Assembly: GCF_002915595.1 (NCBI RefSeq)
Contig: NZ_PQGG01000019.1
Coordinates: 1-64,000, forward strand
Reading direction: 5' to 3'
From: Zhongshania marina
Lineage (GTDB): Bacteria > Pseudomonadota > Gammaproteobacteria > Pseudomonadales > Spongiibacteraceae
Length of the DNA stretch: 64,000 nucleotides
This document shows positions 14,358-23,732 of this stretch, piece after piece. The stretch's first letter is position 1. Every line of letters begins with the position of its first letter. The notes beneath the pieces are model-generated. The model had not been told where the DNA came from and did no database searches. It worked only from the letters and a program-made list of their open reading frames with translations. A program made the translations under genes and the position numbers.

Positions 14358-14918
14358 CTAATTACTGGCGGTATCGCGTAAATCCGGCCACGCGGCGTGC
14401 AGATAAATCACCATTGACCATAAAGTGAGCACCGCAGCAGTATATAAACAAATAATATTGGCGTAATACAGATAGCCGTCGCTGTCTGGTGACACCAATA
14501 GCCAACCAAAAATCGCCACCATTTGGGCTGTTGTTTTGATTTTACCTAGATACGACACCGCAACACTGGTGCGCTTACCTAGTTCAGCCATCCACTCCCG
14601 CAGCGCAGATATGACGATTTCTCGACCGATAATAATTAGCGCTGGAATGGTAAACCACGCCGCATCGTATCGCTCAATCAACAGGGCCAGCGCGACAGCA
14701 ACCATCAACTTGTCGGCCACTGGATCAAGGAATGCCCCAAGCGCCGTGCTCTGACCCAATTTGCGGGCAAGATAACCATCTAACCAATCTGTTCCCGCTG
14801 CGACTGCAAAAACCGCCGCCGTTAAAAAATAGGTGTGCGCCTCGGGCCAATAGAATAACGCCACAAGCACCGGTATTAGGACAATCCGGAACAAGGTAAG
14901 GGAGTTGGGTATATTCAT
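14358..14918 (-). CDS. pgsA: CDP-diacylglycerol--glycerol-3-phosphate 3-phosphatidyltransferase
   Basis: A 186-aa inner-membrane enzyme for the first committed step of phosphatidylglycerol synthesis: it joins CDP-diacylglycerol and glycerol-3-phosphate to give phosphatidylglycerophosphate. The CDP-alcohol phosphotransferase signature [11 protein letters not shown]...[10 protein letters not shown] (residues ~44-71, with the DG..AR........G...D...D spacing) is complete. Several hydrophobic helices follow ([31 protein letters not shown]). Normal length. It follows uvrC on the same strand, and tRNA-Gly and tRNA-Cys lie downstream. Confidence 0.97.
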   Translation of the reverse strand: MNIPNSLTLFRIVLIPVLVALFYWPEAHTYFLTAAVFAVAAGTDWLDGYLARKLGQSTALGAFLDPVADKLMVAVALALLIERYDAAWFTIPALIIIGREIVISALREWMAELGKRTSVAVSYLGKIKTTAQMVAIFGWLLVSPDSDGYLYYANIICLYTAAVLTLWSMVIYLHAAWPDLRDTASN

Positions 14919-14960
14919 ATTGATCTCATCAGCGGCAGTCCCGCCTATTCTATTCGGTTT

Positions 14961-16835
14961 TTAAGCGCTGCGCAGGCCTTCGTGAATTTGCAGGGCAATT
15001 TTCTCACTAATACCCGCCACACGTTGCAAATCTTCAACACTAGCCTGTTTTACCCCCTGCAGCCCACCAAAGTGCCTAAGCAGCTCGCGACGACGTTTTG
15101 CGCCAACTCCGGGAATGGACTCTAGGCTTGACTGTCTTCTCGCCTTATCTCTGCGCGCCTTATGGCCGGTGATGGCAAAACGGTGGGATTCATCCCGGAT
15201 ATGTTGAATAAGGTGAAGCGCGGGACTGTTGTCGGGGAGTGTAATTTCGCGACCATTATCACCACGAATCAATACCTCTAAGCCTGCGCGACGATCGGAA
15301 CCCTTGGCAACGCCCACCATAAACAGGCCTTCGATGCCCAGCTCCGCCATAACCTGCTTGGCCTGACTAAGCTGCCCCTTGCCGCCATCGATAAACAAAA
15401 TATCCGGCATCACAATCTCGCCAGCTTTTACCCGTTTATAGCGACGACTGAGTGCTTGGTGCATAGCGGCATAATCATCGCCGGCGGCAACGCCTTCAAT
15501 ATTCATTTTTCGATAATCAGACTTTAGCGGGCCATTGCCGTCAAAAACTACGCAGGACGCAACCGTCGCTTCGCCGCTGCTATGGCTAATATCAAAACAT
15601 TCCATGCGCTCCGGCTTGCTCTCTAACTCCAACACCGCTTGCAGGGCTTTAAAACGCTTTAAACTACTCGCCGACGAAGCGAGCCTATTTGCTAAATTCT
15701 GTTCGGCAGCCGTCATCGCCAAATTCAACCACTTAGCTCTATGGCTGCGAACATTGTGGCTGATACTCACCTGCCGGCCCGCCTGCTCACTTAAACCACC
15801 AGCCAGTAGAGCGGCGTCGTCGAGAGCAATATTTGTAATAATTTCCCTTGGCATATCTACACTGCCAGTACCAATCAAATAGTGCTGGGCAACAAAGGCT
15901 TCCAATTGGGAAACTAGGGATTCTTCTAGCTGACTCTTTGGGAAATAGCTGCGACTACCCAGCACCCGACCACCGCGTACGCACAGCAATTGCACGCATA
16001 CTGTCCCGCCATCCATCACCCCGGCGACAATATCAATATCACCGGTTTCTCCCTCAATACATTGGCTTGCCTGGACCTGCTGTAAATGGCCAATTCGATC
16101 CCTAAGCTCCGCTGCCTTTTCAAATTCTAAGGCACTTGCACAACGCTCCATTTCATCGGCCAACTCACGGCTAACATCGACACTTTTCCCCTTCAAAAAC
16201 AACTGAGTATGATTAACATCTAAAGCGTATTCTTCATCACTAATTGCGTTCACACAGGGCCCAGAACAACGACCAATTTGGTACTGTAAACAGGGCCTGC
16301 TGCGACCACGGTAATAGCTGTCTTCGCACTGACGAACGCGAAATACCTTTTGTAGCCAACTAAGGCTTTCACGTACCGCAGCCCCACTCGGATAGGGCCC
16401 AAAGTACATGCCTTTGCCCTTTTTACTACCGCGATGGATGCTCAGGCGCGGATGCTTATGGTCGGTGCTTAAATAAATATAGGGATAGGATTTGTCGTCT
16501 CGAAGCAGAATATTGTATGGCGGCTTGTATTGCTTAATGAGGTTTTGTTCAAGCAATAGCGCCTCGCGCTCGCTAGCGGTAACGGTAACTTCAATCTGCT
16601 GAATCCGCGACACAAGCGCCACAGTTTTACTGGTTAGACCACTGGCGCGAAAATAACTACTCAACCTATTGCGTAGGTTTTTAGCCTTACCGACGTACAA
16701 CACCTCTGCCGCCGCGTTCAGCATCACGTAAACGCCCGCCTTTACCGTGACGTTTTTAAGGAAGGTTTTGGAGTCAAACACTGGGGCGCCTTGATCTAAT
16801 GCGGGGCCGCTAGCGTTTTTATTTGTACTACTCAT
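14961..16835 (-). CDS. uvrC: Excinuclease ABC subunit C
   Basis: A 624-aa nucleotide-excision-repair nuclease that makes both incisions around UvrB-bound damage. The GIY-YIG domain (AGVYVML...VLYVGKAKNLRNR) is N-terminal. The UvrB-binding UVR motif follows near residue ~200-240 (ALEFEKAAELRDRIG), then the RNase H-like 5' nuclease region (MECFDISHSSGEATVASCVV; DILFIDGGKGQLSQA), and two helix-hairpin-helix motifs at the C-terminus (LESIPGVGAKRRRELLRHFG). ATG 16835 is used; a longer TTG start at 16853 would abut gacA. It follows gacA on the same strand, the classic gacA-uvrC pairing. Confidence 0.97.
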   Translation of the reverse strand: MSSTNKNASGPALDQGAPVFDSKTFLKNVTVKAGVYVMLNAAAEVLYVGKAKNLRNRLSSYFRASGLTSKTVALVSRIQQIEVTVTASEREALLLEQNLIKQYKPPYNILLRDDKSYPYIYLSTDHKHPRLSIHRGSKKGKGMYFGPYPSGAAVRESLSWLQKVFRVRQCEDSYYRGRSRPCLQYQIGRCSGPCVNAISDEEYALDVNHTQLFLKGKSVDVSRELADEMERCASALEFEKAAELRDRIGHLQQVQASQCIEGETGDIDIVAGVMDGGTVCVQLLCVRGGRVLGSRSYFPKSQLEESLVSQLEAFVAQHYLIGTGSVDMPREIITNIALDDAALLAGGLSEQAGRQVSISHNVRSHRAKWLNLAMTAAEQNLANRLASSASSLKRFKALQAVLELESKPERMECFDISHSSGEATVASCVVFDGNGPLKSDYRKMNIEGVAAGDDYAAMHQALSRRYKRVKAGEIVMPDILFIDGGKGQLSQAKQVMAELGIEGLFMVGVAKGSDRRAGLEVLIRGDNGREITLPDNSPALHLIQHIRDESHRFAITGHKARRDKARRQSSLESIPGVGAKRRRELLRHFGGLQGVKQASVEDLQRVAGISEKIALQIHEGLRSA

Positions 16836-16853
16836 ACCACTGCACGCCGCCAA

Positions 16854-17498
16854 CTACGCTTCAGGCGCATCAATCAAACCGTGACGCATTGCCAATAAAG
16901 TAAGCTCAACATCGCCGTTTATGTTCAGCTTTTCAAACACGCGATAGCGATAGCTATTCACCGTTTTAGCCGAAATATGCAGATTTTCGGCAATATCTTG
17001 CACCTTGTGGCAACTGGCAATCATCAAACTTATTTGCATTTCTCGCTCAGACAACATCTCAAAGGGTGAGCCATCGTCACCATTTAACTGACTCAGCGCC
17101 ATTGTTTGGGCAACACAAGGGCTTATATAGCGCTGTCCCTTGGCTACTTGACGAACCGCAAGCACCATTTCTTGCTCAGACGCACCCTTTGTTACATAAG
17201 CGGAGGCGCCAGCTTTTAATAGCAAGCTGGGCATTGGCTCTTGATCATAGGCACTTAATGCGATCACACGGGTTTCTGGGGAGATTTGTTTTAATTTACG
17301 GGTGGCTTCTAAGCCGCCAATCCCAGGCATTCGAACATCCATTAAAACCACATCGGGCCGAAGAATTCGGCAGCTACTTATAGCCTCTTCACCGCTGGCA
17401 GCTTGCGCGATAACAGAAATGCCATCGGCATCTTCTAACATCCTCACTATTCCGGCACGCACCATAGCGTGATCGTCGGCAACTAACACTGTGATCAT
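16854..17498 (-). CDS. gacA: GacA/UvrY-family response regulator
   Basis: A 214-aa NarL-type two-component regulator. The receiver domain has the acidic pocket (VADDHAMVR), phospho-acceptor Asp54 (VVLMDVRMPG), switch Ser/Thr (VIALSAYD) and Lys (YVTKGAS). The C-terminal LuxR HTH reads LSEREMQISLMIASC ... NLHISAKTVNSYRYRVFEKL. With sensor GacS/BarA it normally activates small RNAs that titrate CsrA/RsmA. Position directly upstream of uvrC supports GacA over other NarL proteins. This is notable because the nearby satellite carries its own CsrA. Confidence 0.95.
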   Translation of the reverse strand: MITVLVADDHAMVRAGIVRMLEDADGISVIAQAASGEEAISSCRILRPDVVLMDVRMPGIGGLEATRKLKQISPETRVIALSAYDQEPMPSLLLKAGASAYVTKGASEQEMVLAVRQVAKGQRYISPCVAQTMALSQLNGDDGSPFEMLSEREMQISLMIASCHKVQDIAENLHISAKTVNSYRYRVFEKLNINGDVELTLLAMRHGLIDAPEA

Positions 17499-17579
17499 GT
17501 ACTACCCCACATCGAATGCCCAAACAATACCACCCTGAACTGGGCCTAACCAGCCTGTAGACGCTAAATTTCGCGCCAA

Positions 17580-18164
17580 CTAGAGCAGCTTTCTAAACGT
17601 GATATTGATGCGCCCCTGGGTCACGCCCTTGCGCACTGGCAGAGCATGCTGCCAATACCGCTGAGTTGGCGGAAGCATGATTAATAGCGATCCCGATGCT
17701 AAGTTAATTTTTTGCATTTTCGTCTCGCCAGACTTAGGTTTTAAACAAAAATCGCGCTCCGCCCCCACGCTAATAGAGGCTATACAGGGTGAATCACCTA
17801 ATTCCGGCTCATCATCGCTGTGGTAGCCCATACGGTCATCACCATCACGATAGTAATTTAACAAGGCGCAATTAAAGTCGTAGCCCGTTTCCGCCAATAA
17901 GCGATCCCGCAATTGGCTAAGGGGTTTTGGCCACGGCGCCGTCGCGTGACGGATACCGCTGTATTGATAAGCAAGGCCGGCATCGCCAACAAAATAAAGC
18001 AATCTCGGCGTCTGATGTTGCTGTCCGTAAAGAGTAATCAGTGGTTGTTCCCAAGGGATTGTCTCGCGTAGCTCGGTATAAAGGGCTTGGGGGTCAGCGA
18101 GGTAATCGGCGTAATAATCTAAGCCGCCGCCCTCAAGGGGAATATGCTGCACGCCAGAAAACAT
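17580..18164 (-). CDS. AlkB-like 2-oxoglutarate/Fe(II)-dependent dioxygenase
   Basis: A 194-aa member of the AlkB superfamily, probably repairing alkylated nucleic acid bases by oxidative demethylation. Iron ligands appear as HSDDE (His and Asp, residue ~115) and the distal His in WQHALP. The 2-oxoglutarate-binding RINITFR motif is at the C-terminus, and the substrate lid region NCALLNYYRDGDDRMGYH is upstream. It resembles the ABH2/ABH3-like bacterial AlkB group, so the exact substrate is not assigned. The start overlaps the murB stop (TAATG at 18162-18166), indicating coupling to the murB-kdsB operon. Confidence 0.92.
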   Translation of the reverse strand: MFSGVQHIPLEGGGLDYYADYLADPQALYTELRETIPWEQPLITLYGQQHQTPRLLYFVGDAGLAYQYSGIRHATAPWPKPLSQLRDRLLAETGYDFNCALLNYYRDGDDRMGYHSDDEPELGDSPCIASISVGAERDFCLKPKSGETKMQKINLASGSLLIMLPPTQRYWQHALPVRKGVTQGRINITFRKLL

Positions 18165-19171
18165 TAATAAACCCGAGGTTCAATTTCCAAATTCACACCG
18201 TATTTTGCCATTACGTCGGCCTGAATTTGTGCAGCAAACTCAATAACAGCAGTGCCGCTTAAGCCCTCATAATTCACAAGAACAATGGCTTGCTTAGGAT
18301 GAACACCTACCCCGCCCTCACGCCGCCCTTTCCAGCCGGATTGATCCACCAACCAAGCGGCGGCAAGTTTAACCTGCGCATTTGGCATTGCCCAATGGGC
18401 AAGAGTCGGGAATTGTTCCAATAATGCACGCGCCTGCTCTGCCTCAATAAGGGGATTTTTAAAAAAGCTGCCGGCATTGGGCTCCCGTCGATAATCAGGA
18501 AGTTTTGAACTGCGAATTTTTGCTACTGTTTCAGCTACCTGTTCGGATGTCACACTGTCCGGATCGGCAAGTTCTGCTCTTAAGGCTGGGTAACTCACTT
18601 CTGGTTTAGCTTTACTACTCAAGCGCAATGTTACCGAAGTAATAATGAATTTATCTTTTAGCTCGTGTTTAAAAATACTATCGCGATAGCTAAGCTTACA
18701 CTGCTCTAGGCTAAGACTACGCAGAGTACTGGTCTCGCAATCCCAGCCTGTGACCGACTCAAGTACCCGCGACAATTCCACCCCATACGCGCCGATATTT
18801 TGAATGGGCGCAGCTCCCACAGAGCCAGGAATTGCTATAAGGTTTTCTAGACCATACCAGCCTTGGGCTAAACAATAACAAACCAGTTCATGCCAATTTT
18901 CGCCCGCCGCTGCGGTTACTAAGCAGTCATCGCCCTGCATCGTGCACTCAATACCACGCATGGCGATACGAATAACAACGCCATCTATATCGCCGGTAAA
19001 AACAACATTGCTGCCGCCGCCAATTACGACGGGAGACTGCCGCCTTTCACGGCAAAATTCCAAGGCTTGCTGCAGTTCAGCAAGGCTTGCCACTTCAATA
19101 AAGTATGCGGCATTTGCTGGAACAGCGAGGGTATTGAAGCTGCGTAGGTCGATATTCTGTAAAATATTCAC
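18164..19171 (-). CDS. murB: UDP-N-acetylenolpyruvoylglucosamine reductase
   Basis: A 335-aa flavoenzyme that reduces UDP-GlcNAc-enolpyruvate to UDP-MurNAc with NADPH, in cytoplasmic peptidoglycan precursor synthesis. The FAD-binding PCMH domain shows VVIGGGSNVVFTGD (~48-61) and GLENLIAIPGSVGAAPIQNI (~122-141). The C-terminal domain contains CKLSYRDSIFK (catalytic-region Tyr/Arg), PNAGSFFKNP with the catalytic Ser, and LAAAWLVDQSGWKG. The length is that of type I (E. coli-like) MurB. ATGA overlap with the upstream phosphatase gene. Confidence 0.97.
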   Translation of the reverse strand: MNILQNIDLRSFNTLAVPANAAYFIEVASLAELQQALEFCRERRQSPVVIGGGSNVVFTGDIDGVVIRIAMRGIECTMQGDDCLVTAAAGENWHELVCYCLAQGWYGLENLIAIPGSVGAAPIQNIGAYGVELSRVLESVTGWDCETSTLRSLSLEQCKLSYRDSIFKHELKDKFIITSVTLRLSSKAKPEVSYPALRAELADPDSVTSEQVAETVAKIRSSKLPDYRREPNAGSFFKNPLIEAEQARALLEQFPTLAHWAMPNAQVKLAAAWLVDQSGWKGRREGGVGVHPKQAIVLVNYEGLSGTAVIEFAAQIQADVMAKYGVNLEIEPRVY

Positions 19172-19647
19172 TTCACACTGGCACTCCGTATGGTCGCCAG
19201 CAAGCCTCTTGCGCCATCTTCAACGAGATCTAACACCGTTTCAAAGCCGTCTTCTCCACCGTAATAGGGATCAGGCACTTCGCGCTTCCAAGAGGATTCA
19301 GCAAAATCTAAAAACAAGGATACGTGGCAATCGCTTTTATCCCCCGCCATCCCCCGCAAATCTTTCAGATTGTTTTTATCCATCGCCAGCACATAATCAA
19401 ACTCACTGAAATCAGCGCTGCTTACCTGCCGCGCGCGCAAATTAGAAAGATCATAACCGCGCTTGCTTGCCGCATGCTGAGTTCGCTCATCCGGTGCACG
19501 GCCAATATGCCAATCGCCCGTGCCAGCAGAATCTATATAAATATCATTTTGCAGACCGGCATCAGCTACTAATTTTTCAAACACGCCATGCGCAGTCGGT
19601 GAACGACAGATATTGCCAAGGCAAACAAATAAAACTTTGGTGCTCAT
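19168..19647 (-). CDS. Low-molecular-weight protein tyrosine phosphatase
   Basis: A 159-aa cytoplasmic phosphatase. The P-loop CLGNICRSP (CX5R, Cys10) is N-terminal, and the general-acid Asp lies in [12 protein letters not shown] near residue 125. Such enzymes dephosphorylate tyrosine kinases that control polysaccharide export, but in this gene order (murB-ptp-kdsB) they are a standing neighbour of envelope genes with no proven substrate. It overlaps both neighbours by ATGA, so murB, ptp and kdsB are translationally coupled. Confidence 0.94.
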   Translation of the reverse strand: MSTKVLFVCLGNICRSPTAHGVFEKLVADAGLQNDIYIDSAGTGDWHIGRAPDERTQHAASKRGYDLSNLRARQVSSADFSEFDYVLAMDKNNLKDLRGMAGDKSDCHVSLFLDFAESSWKREVPDPYYGGEDGFETVLDLVEDGARGLLATIRSASVK

Positions 19648-20417
19648 TCGCTGTTACCTGCCAGAATAGCGCGTACAGCCTGCAGGTCTACTTCGGTGTC
19701 AACACCGCCAGGAATATCCACGCAGGCTTTCTCTATGTGGATGCGGACGCCATTCTCCATCGCCCGTAACTGCTCTAGCTTTTCGGCCCGCTCTAAAACA
19801 CCCATCGGCCAGCTCACAAACTGATGTAAAAAGCCGACGCGATAAGCGTAAATGCCGACATGCCGCATAAAAGGCGCTAACACCGGCAGGGTATCAACAT
19901 CGCTCTGTACTGCCCATTCATCTCGACACCAGGGCATTGGCGCCCGGCTAAAATACAAGGCAAAGCCAGCGCGGTCGCACACTGCTTTTACCGCATTTGG
20001 ATTAAACACAGTGCTCTTTTCGGTAATTCGCTCGCCAAGGGTTGAAATACCCGCCTGCGGATTGAGCGCAAGATTATTTGCTACCTGCGCGATGGCTTCA
20101 CGTGGAATCAAGGGCTCATCGCCCTGAACATTGACAACGATGTCCTCATCGATCAAACCCAGCTTTGCGACCACTTCCTGCAATCTATCGGTTCCCGATT
20201 CGTGGCTGGCCAAGGTCATCACGACATCGGCTCCGAAACTCTGACAGGCATCAAAAACGCGCTGGTCTTCCGTGGCGATAACCACTCTATCTGCATCGCT
20301 CTCGCTAGCCCGCTCCCACACGTGTTGAATCATGGGTTTGCCAGCAATATCCAATAATGGCTTACCGGGTAAACGGCTAGAGGCAAAGCGAGCTGGAATG
20401 ATAACGGTGTAAGACAT
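19644..20417 (-). CDS. kdsB: 3-deoxy-manno-octulosonate cytidylyltransferase
   Basis: A 257-aa enzyme that activates Kdo as CMP-Kdo for the LPS inner core. The nucleotidyltransferase motif [20 protein letters not shown] (residues 8-27) and the Mg/CTP region [14 protein letters not shown] (~96-109) are intact. The substrate segment CRDEW..QSDV and the C-terminal [10 protein letters not shown] are also seen. In many gammaproteobacteria a small Trm112-like gene (ycaR) lies between lpxK and kdsB; the 67-nt gap here is too short for it. Confidence 0.97.
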   Translation of the reverse strand: MSYTVIIPARFASSRLPGKPLLDIAGKPMIQHVWERASESDADRVVIATEDQRVFDACQSFGADVVMTLASHESGTDRLQEVVAKLGLIDEDIVVNVQGDEPLIPREAIAQVANNLALNPQAGISTLGERITEKSTVFNPNAVKAVCDRAGFALYFSRAPMPWCRDEWAVQSDVDTLPVLAPFMRHVGIYAYRVGFLHQFVSWPMGVLERAEKLEQLRAMENGVRIHIEKACVDIPGGVDTEVDLQAVRAILAGNSE

Positions 20418-20484
20418 AGCGACTCCGAGCTAATCATCTTGTCTTAAACTAGGATTTAACAAAGACAAGAACGGTTGAATAATT

Positions 20485-21468
20485 TTATGGTGCAGGCAGG
20501 CGTTCAAGTAAACCCGAAAACTGTGCAAAAAAGCGAGCATCTAGCGCCGCGTCTACCGGCAGCATCCAGCTATTATTTAGATGGAATCCGGCGCATTTTA
20601 CCGCGTCTTTTTCCGTCATTATGATGGGGCAAGCATCGGCAAAGTTTAGATCCTTGGCAATAAAGGCATGATGATCCGCAAAGGGGTGCTCGACAACATC
20701 AAAGTCCCTCTCTCGCAAAGCATCAAAAAACCGTTGCGGGTTGCCGATCCCTGCCACCGCATGAACACGGCGCTCAGTCGCCGGCCATTCTTGCAGAGAA
20801 CGGCGTTCACCGCTGCCTAGCTCAATCGCGGTATCGCCGCGCAGCAACATGGTGTGGCCGCTAAAACTATTACTCCCACCGTTGATAATCGTGATATCAA
20901 CCTGTTTTGCCCGTGAGATGGGTTCGCGCAAAGGACCAACAGGCAGGCAATAGCCGTTGCCAAAACCTCGCTGACCATCGAGCAATAACACTTCTATATC
21001 CCGCGCCATGCGATAGTGCTGCAAACCATCATCACTAATAATTAAATTACACCCCTTCTGGTCTACCAGTAACTTAGCCGCAGCAAGGCGATCTGGCGCA
21101 ACCGCAACCGGCAGGCCACTGCGGCGAGCAATTAAACAGGGCTCATCGCCGGCGATATTAGGCTCGGTTGAGGAATCTAACAGATAGGGATAATACGGCG
21201 CTTTCCCGCCGTAGCCGCGACTAACAATACCGACGCGATAGCCACGATCGCGACAGTATTCAGCCAGCGCTAATACCGCCGGTGTCTTGCCACTGCCGCC
21301 AACACTGATATTACCCACAACGATTAAAGGCGCACCACAGGGCTGAGGGGAAATAACACGCCGTCGCAGTGCCGCAATAAAGCGAAAAACAAACATCAGG
21401 GGCAGCAGCAGTAATAAGCCCCTAGGTTTGCCGTACCAAGCAGCATTTATTCGCTGCTCTAATGACAT
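20485..21468 (-). CDS. lpxK: Tetraacyldisaccharide 4'-kinase
   Basis: A 327-aa membrane-associated kinase that phosphorylates the lipid A disaccharide to lipid IVA. The N-terminal helix (LLLLPLMFVFRFIAAL) anchors it to the inner membrane. The P-loop is VVGNISVGGSGKTPAVLALA (~52-71), followed by SRGYGGKAPYYP and the catalytic-acid region IISDDGLQHYRMARDIEVLL. Normal length. It begins directly after the msbA stop, the common msbA-lpxK order, linking lipid A synthesis to its export. Confidence 0.97.
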   Translation of the reverse strand: MSLEQRINAAWYGKPRGLLLLLPLMFVFRFIAALRRRVISPQPCGAPLIVVGNISVGGSGKTPAVLALAEYCRDRGYRVGIVSRGYGGKAPYYPYLLDSSTEPNIAGDEPCLIARRSGLPVAVAPDRLAAAKLLVDQKGCNLIISDDGLQHYRMARDIEVLLLDGQRGFGNGYCLPVGPLREPISRAKQVDITIINGGSNSFSGHTMLLRGDTAIELGSGERRSLQEWPATERRVHAVAGIGNPQRFFDALRERDFDVVEHPFADHHAFIAKDLNFADACPIIMTEKDAVKCAGFHLNNSWMLPVDAALDARFFAQFSGLLERLPAP

Positions 21469-23271
21469 TTACTGCTCCTCAAAATTCTTATTGTAAAGCT
21501 GGGCGTAGCGCTTGTTTAAGGCCAATAAATCAGCGTGATTGCCCTGCTCCATTACTTGTCCTGCCTCCATCACCACGATGTGGTCTGCATGCTCAATGGT
21601 CGACAGGCGGTGAGCTATTACTATGGTCGTGCGGCCTTTCATGACCTCTTCCATAGCTTGTTGAATATGACTTTCTGCGCGGTTATCAAGTGCCGATGTC
21701 GCCTCGTCTAATATCAGTATCGGCGCATCCTTTAAAAAGGCCCGCGCAATCGCTAAGCGTTGGCGCTGACCGCCGGACAACATAACGCCATCTTCGCCAA
21801 TGATGGTGTCTAAGCCATTTGGCAGCTTATCGATAAACTCAATCGCATGCGCCGCTTCCGCCGCGGCGCGAACCTGCTCTCGACTCGAGCCCGCCATTTT
21901 TCCATAGGCGATATTATTAAATACCGTGTCGTTAAATAAGGTGACCTGCTGCGTAACCAAGGCCATTTTGTCGCGCAGGTTTTCTAGCGTGTAATCCCGC
22001 ACATCAACACCGTCTATTAATATCTCGCCTTCGCTATGATCATAAAAACGCGAGATAAGACTAACCAACGTTGACTTCCCAGAGCCCGACAAACCCACCA
22101 AGGCCAAAGACTGCCCTGCTCCCACGCGCAAACTCACATTGCGCAATACTTTGTCGCCACCGGGGGTATAGGCAAAGCTCAGGTCTTTAATCTCGATATC
22201 GCCCTTGGTGGTTTTGCTGACATAGGTGCCGGTATCTTTTTCTTGGTCGGTATCAATAAATTCAAAAATATCCTGCGCCGCTGCTAGGCCTTTTTGAATG
22301 GTGCTACTTACATCAGCAAGTTGACGCATCGGCTTAGGAAGGAACAGAGCCGCTGATAAATAGGCAACAAAAGCGCCGGGTGACATTTCGCCACCCAGAC
22401 CGAGGGCTATCCAAACAAGGACACCGGTGGCCAGAACTACGGGAAACTGAATAACCGAGGGGCTAATGGCATTGTAAAAAGCCATTTTAATATTGCGACT
22501 GCGGTTGCGACGGCTAGCGTCATCGAAGCGCTTTTTCTCATAGCTAACGCCATCGTAGAGGCGGATTTCTCGATAAGCGCTAATCGACTCATTGGTGACT
22601 TGATTGACTTCACCCATTGCGTTTTGAATGCTTTTACTAATCTTGCGAAAACGCTTCCCCACCCAATAGACCGTTATCGCAATAACCGGTAAGGCAAGGA
22701 AAAACACCATCGTGAGTTTCCAGTTGGCATAGAGCAAAAATATAATAAGCCCGATGGCAAAAGTGCCTTCGCGCAACACTACCTTGGTGGCATTTACCGC
22801 CGCGCCGGTCACTTGTTCGACGTTAAAGGTGATTTTAGAAATCATCATGCCACTGGAGTTATGGTCGTAGTACGAACTTGGCATATGAAGCATTTTTTGG
22901 AATAACTCACAGCGCAGATTGTGTACCAAGCTGTGAGAAACGATCGCTATAAAATAATTACCTGCGAAATAACCAAGGCCGCGTACAACACCGAGGATGA
23001 CCATCATGACCACAATCCACAGCCGCGCATCGCTTAATACAAAATCGTCACCGCCCAAGGCCCACATCACTTTAGCCGACAAGCCGCCATCGCCCTTGAC
23101 CATATTGCCGCCAATATAGTCGACAATAAGTTGCATCATATCGGCAAGTAATACCTGCACGCCGGAAAAAATCGAAAAACCGAGCACGCTGAATAAAAAC
23201 ATTACCCACATAGGCAATACGTATTTTAGTAGTCGTCCATATATCGCGAGATCCGACTGATTATTGCTCAT
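21469..23271 (-). CDS. msbA: Lipid A ABC exporter MsbA
   Basis: A 600-aa half-transporter that flips core-lipid A across the inner membrane. The N-terminal ~320 aa form six transmembrane helices (YVLPMWVMFLFSVLGFSIFS; FAIGLIIFLLYANWKLTMVF), and the C-terminal ATPase has Walker A GLSGSGKSTL, Q-loop, signature LSGGQRQRLAIARAF and Walker B ILILDEATSALD. ATG 23271 (MSNNQSDL) is preferred to a TTG eight codons upstream. It lies between exbD and lpxK, consistent with an envelope operon. Confidence 0.96.
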   Translation of the reverse strand: MSNNQSDLAIYGRLLKYVLPMWVMFLFSVLGFSIFSGVQVLLADMMQLIVDYIGGNMVKGDGGLSAKVMWALGGDDFVLSDARLWIVVMMVILGVVRGLGYFAGNYFIAIVSHSLVHNLRCELFQKMLHMPSSYYDHNSSGMMISKITFNVEQVTGAAVNATKVVLREGTFAIGLIIFLLYANWKLTMVFFLALPVIAITVYWVGKRFRKISKSIQNAMGEVNQVTNESISAYREIRLYDGVSYEKKRFDDASRRNRSRNIKMAFYNAISPSVIQFPVVLATGVLVWIALGLGGEMSPGAFVAYLSAALFLPKPMRQLADVSSTIQKGLAAAQDIFEFIDTDQEKDTGTYVSKTTKGDIEIKDLSFAYTPGGDKVLRNVSLRVGAGQSLALVGLSGSGKSTLVSLISRFYDHSEGEILIDGVDVRDYTLENLRDKMALVTQQVTLFNDTVFNNIAYGKMAGSSREQVRAAAEAAHAIEFIDKLPNGLDTIIGEDGVMLSGGQRQRLAIARAFLKDAPILILDEATSALDNRAESHIQQAMEEVMKGRTTIVIAHRLSTIEHADHIVVMEAGQVMEQGNHADLLALNKRYAQLYNKNFEEQ

Positions 23272-23300
23272 AACGCTAGGTGTATCCTGATGCAAATTAA

Positions 23301-23732
23301 TTACTGATCCGCAGAATTAGTTTCTGGATCTTGGGTCGTTAAACTTAGTTTCGCAAAGCCGAGTCTACCGGCTGCATCCATTGCGGTGATTACTGATTGG
23401 TGTGGGCTTTTTGCGTCTGCAGTAATAATAACGGGAATATCGCTATTTTCCTGTGCGGCGTCAGTCATTGCTTTCATTAAGGCCTCAACAGTGTGCAGGG
23501 CTAAAGCTCGCTCATTTACTCGATAATGCCCCGACGCATCGACCACAACTTCCAAGACGACGCTCTCTTGCAGCGATGTTTCGCCCTGCGCGCTGGGCAA
23601 TTCAAGATTCAGCCGACTCTCTTTGGTAAAGGTAGTCGATACCATAAAGAATATGAGCAACAAAAAGACCACATCAATCAGCGGCGTTAAATTTACACCG
23701 CCGTCATCGACACGTTGGCGTTTAAATTTCAC
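23301..23732 (-). CDS. exbD: ExbD/TolR-family biopolymer transport protein
   Basis: A 143-aa inner-membrane protein with one N-terminal transmembrane helix carrying the functional Asp (VNLTPLIDVVFLLLIFFMVS, Asp20) and a periplasmic domain. With ExbB it forms the proton channel energising TonB or similar partners. No tonB is adjacent. In the Pseudomonas-like order this exbD/exbB pair sits between comEC and lpxK, and its partner is unknown. Its start overlaps the exbB stop by 4 nt (ATGA). Confidence 0.94.
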   Translation of the reverse strand: MKFKRQRVDDGGVNLTPLIDVVFLLLIFFMVSTTFTKESRLNLELPSAQGETSLQESVVLEVVVDASGHYRVNERALALHTVEALMKAMTDAAQENSDIPVIITADAKSPHQSVITAMDAAGRLGFAKLSLTTQDPETNSADQ

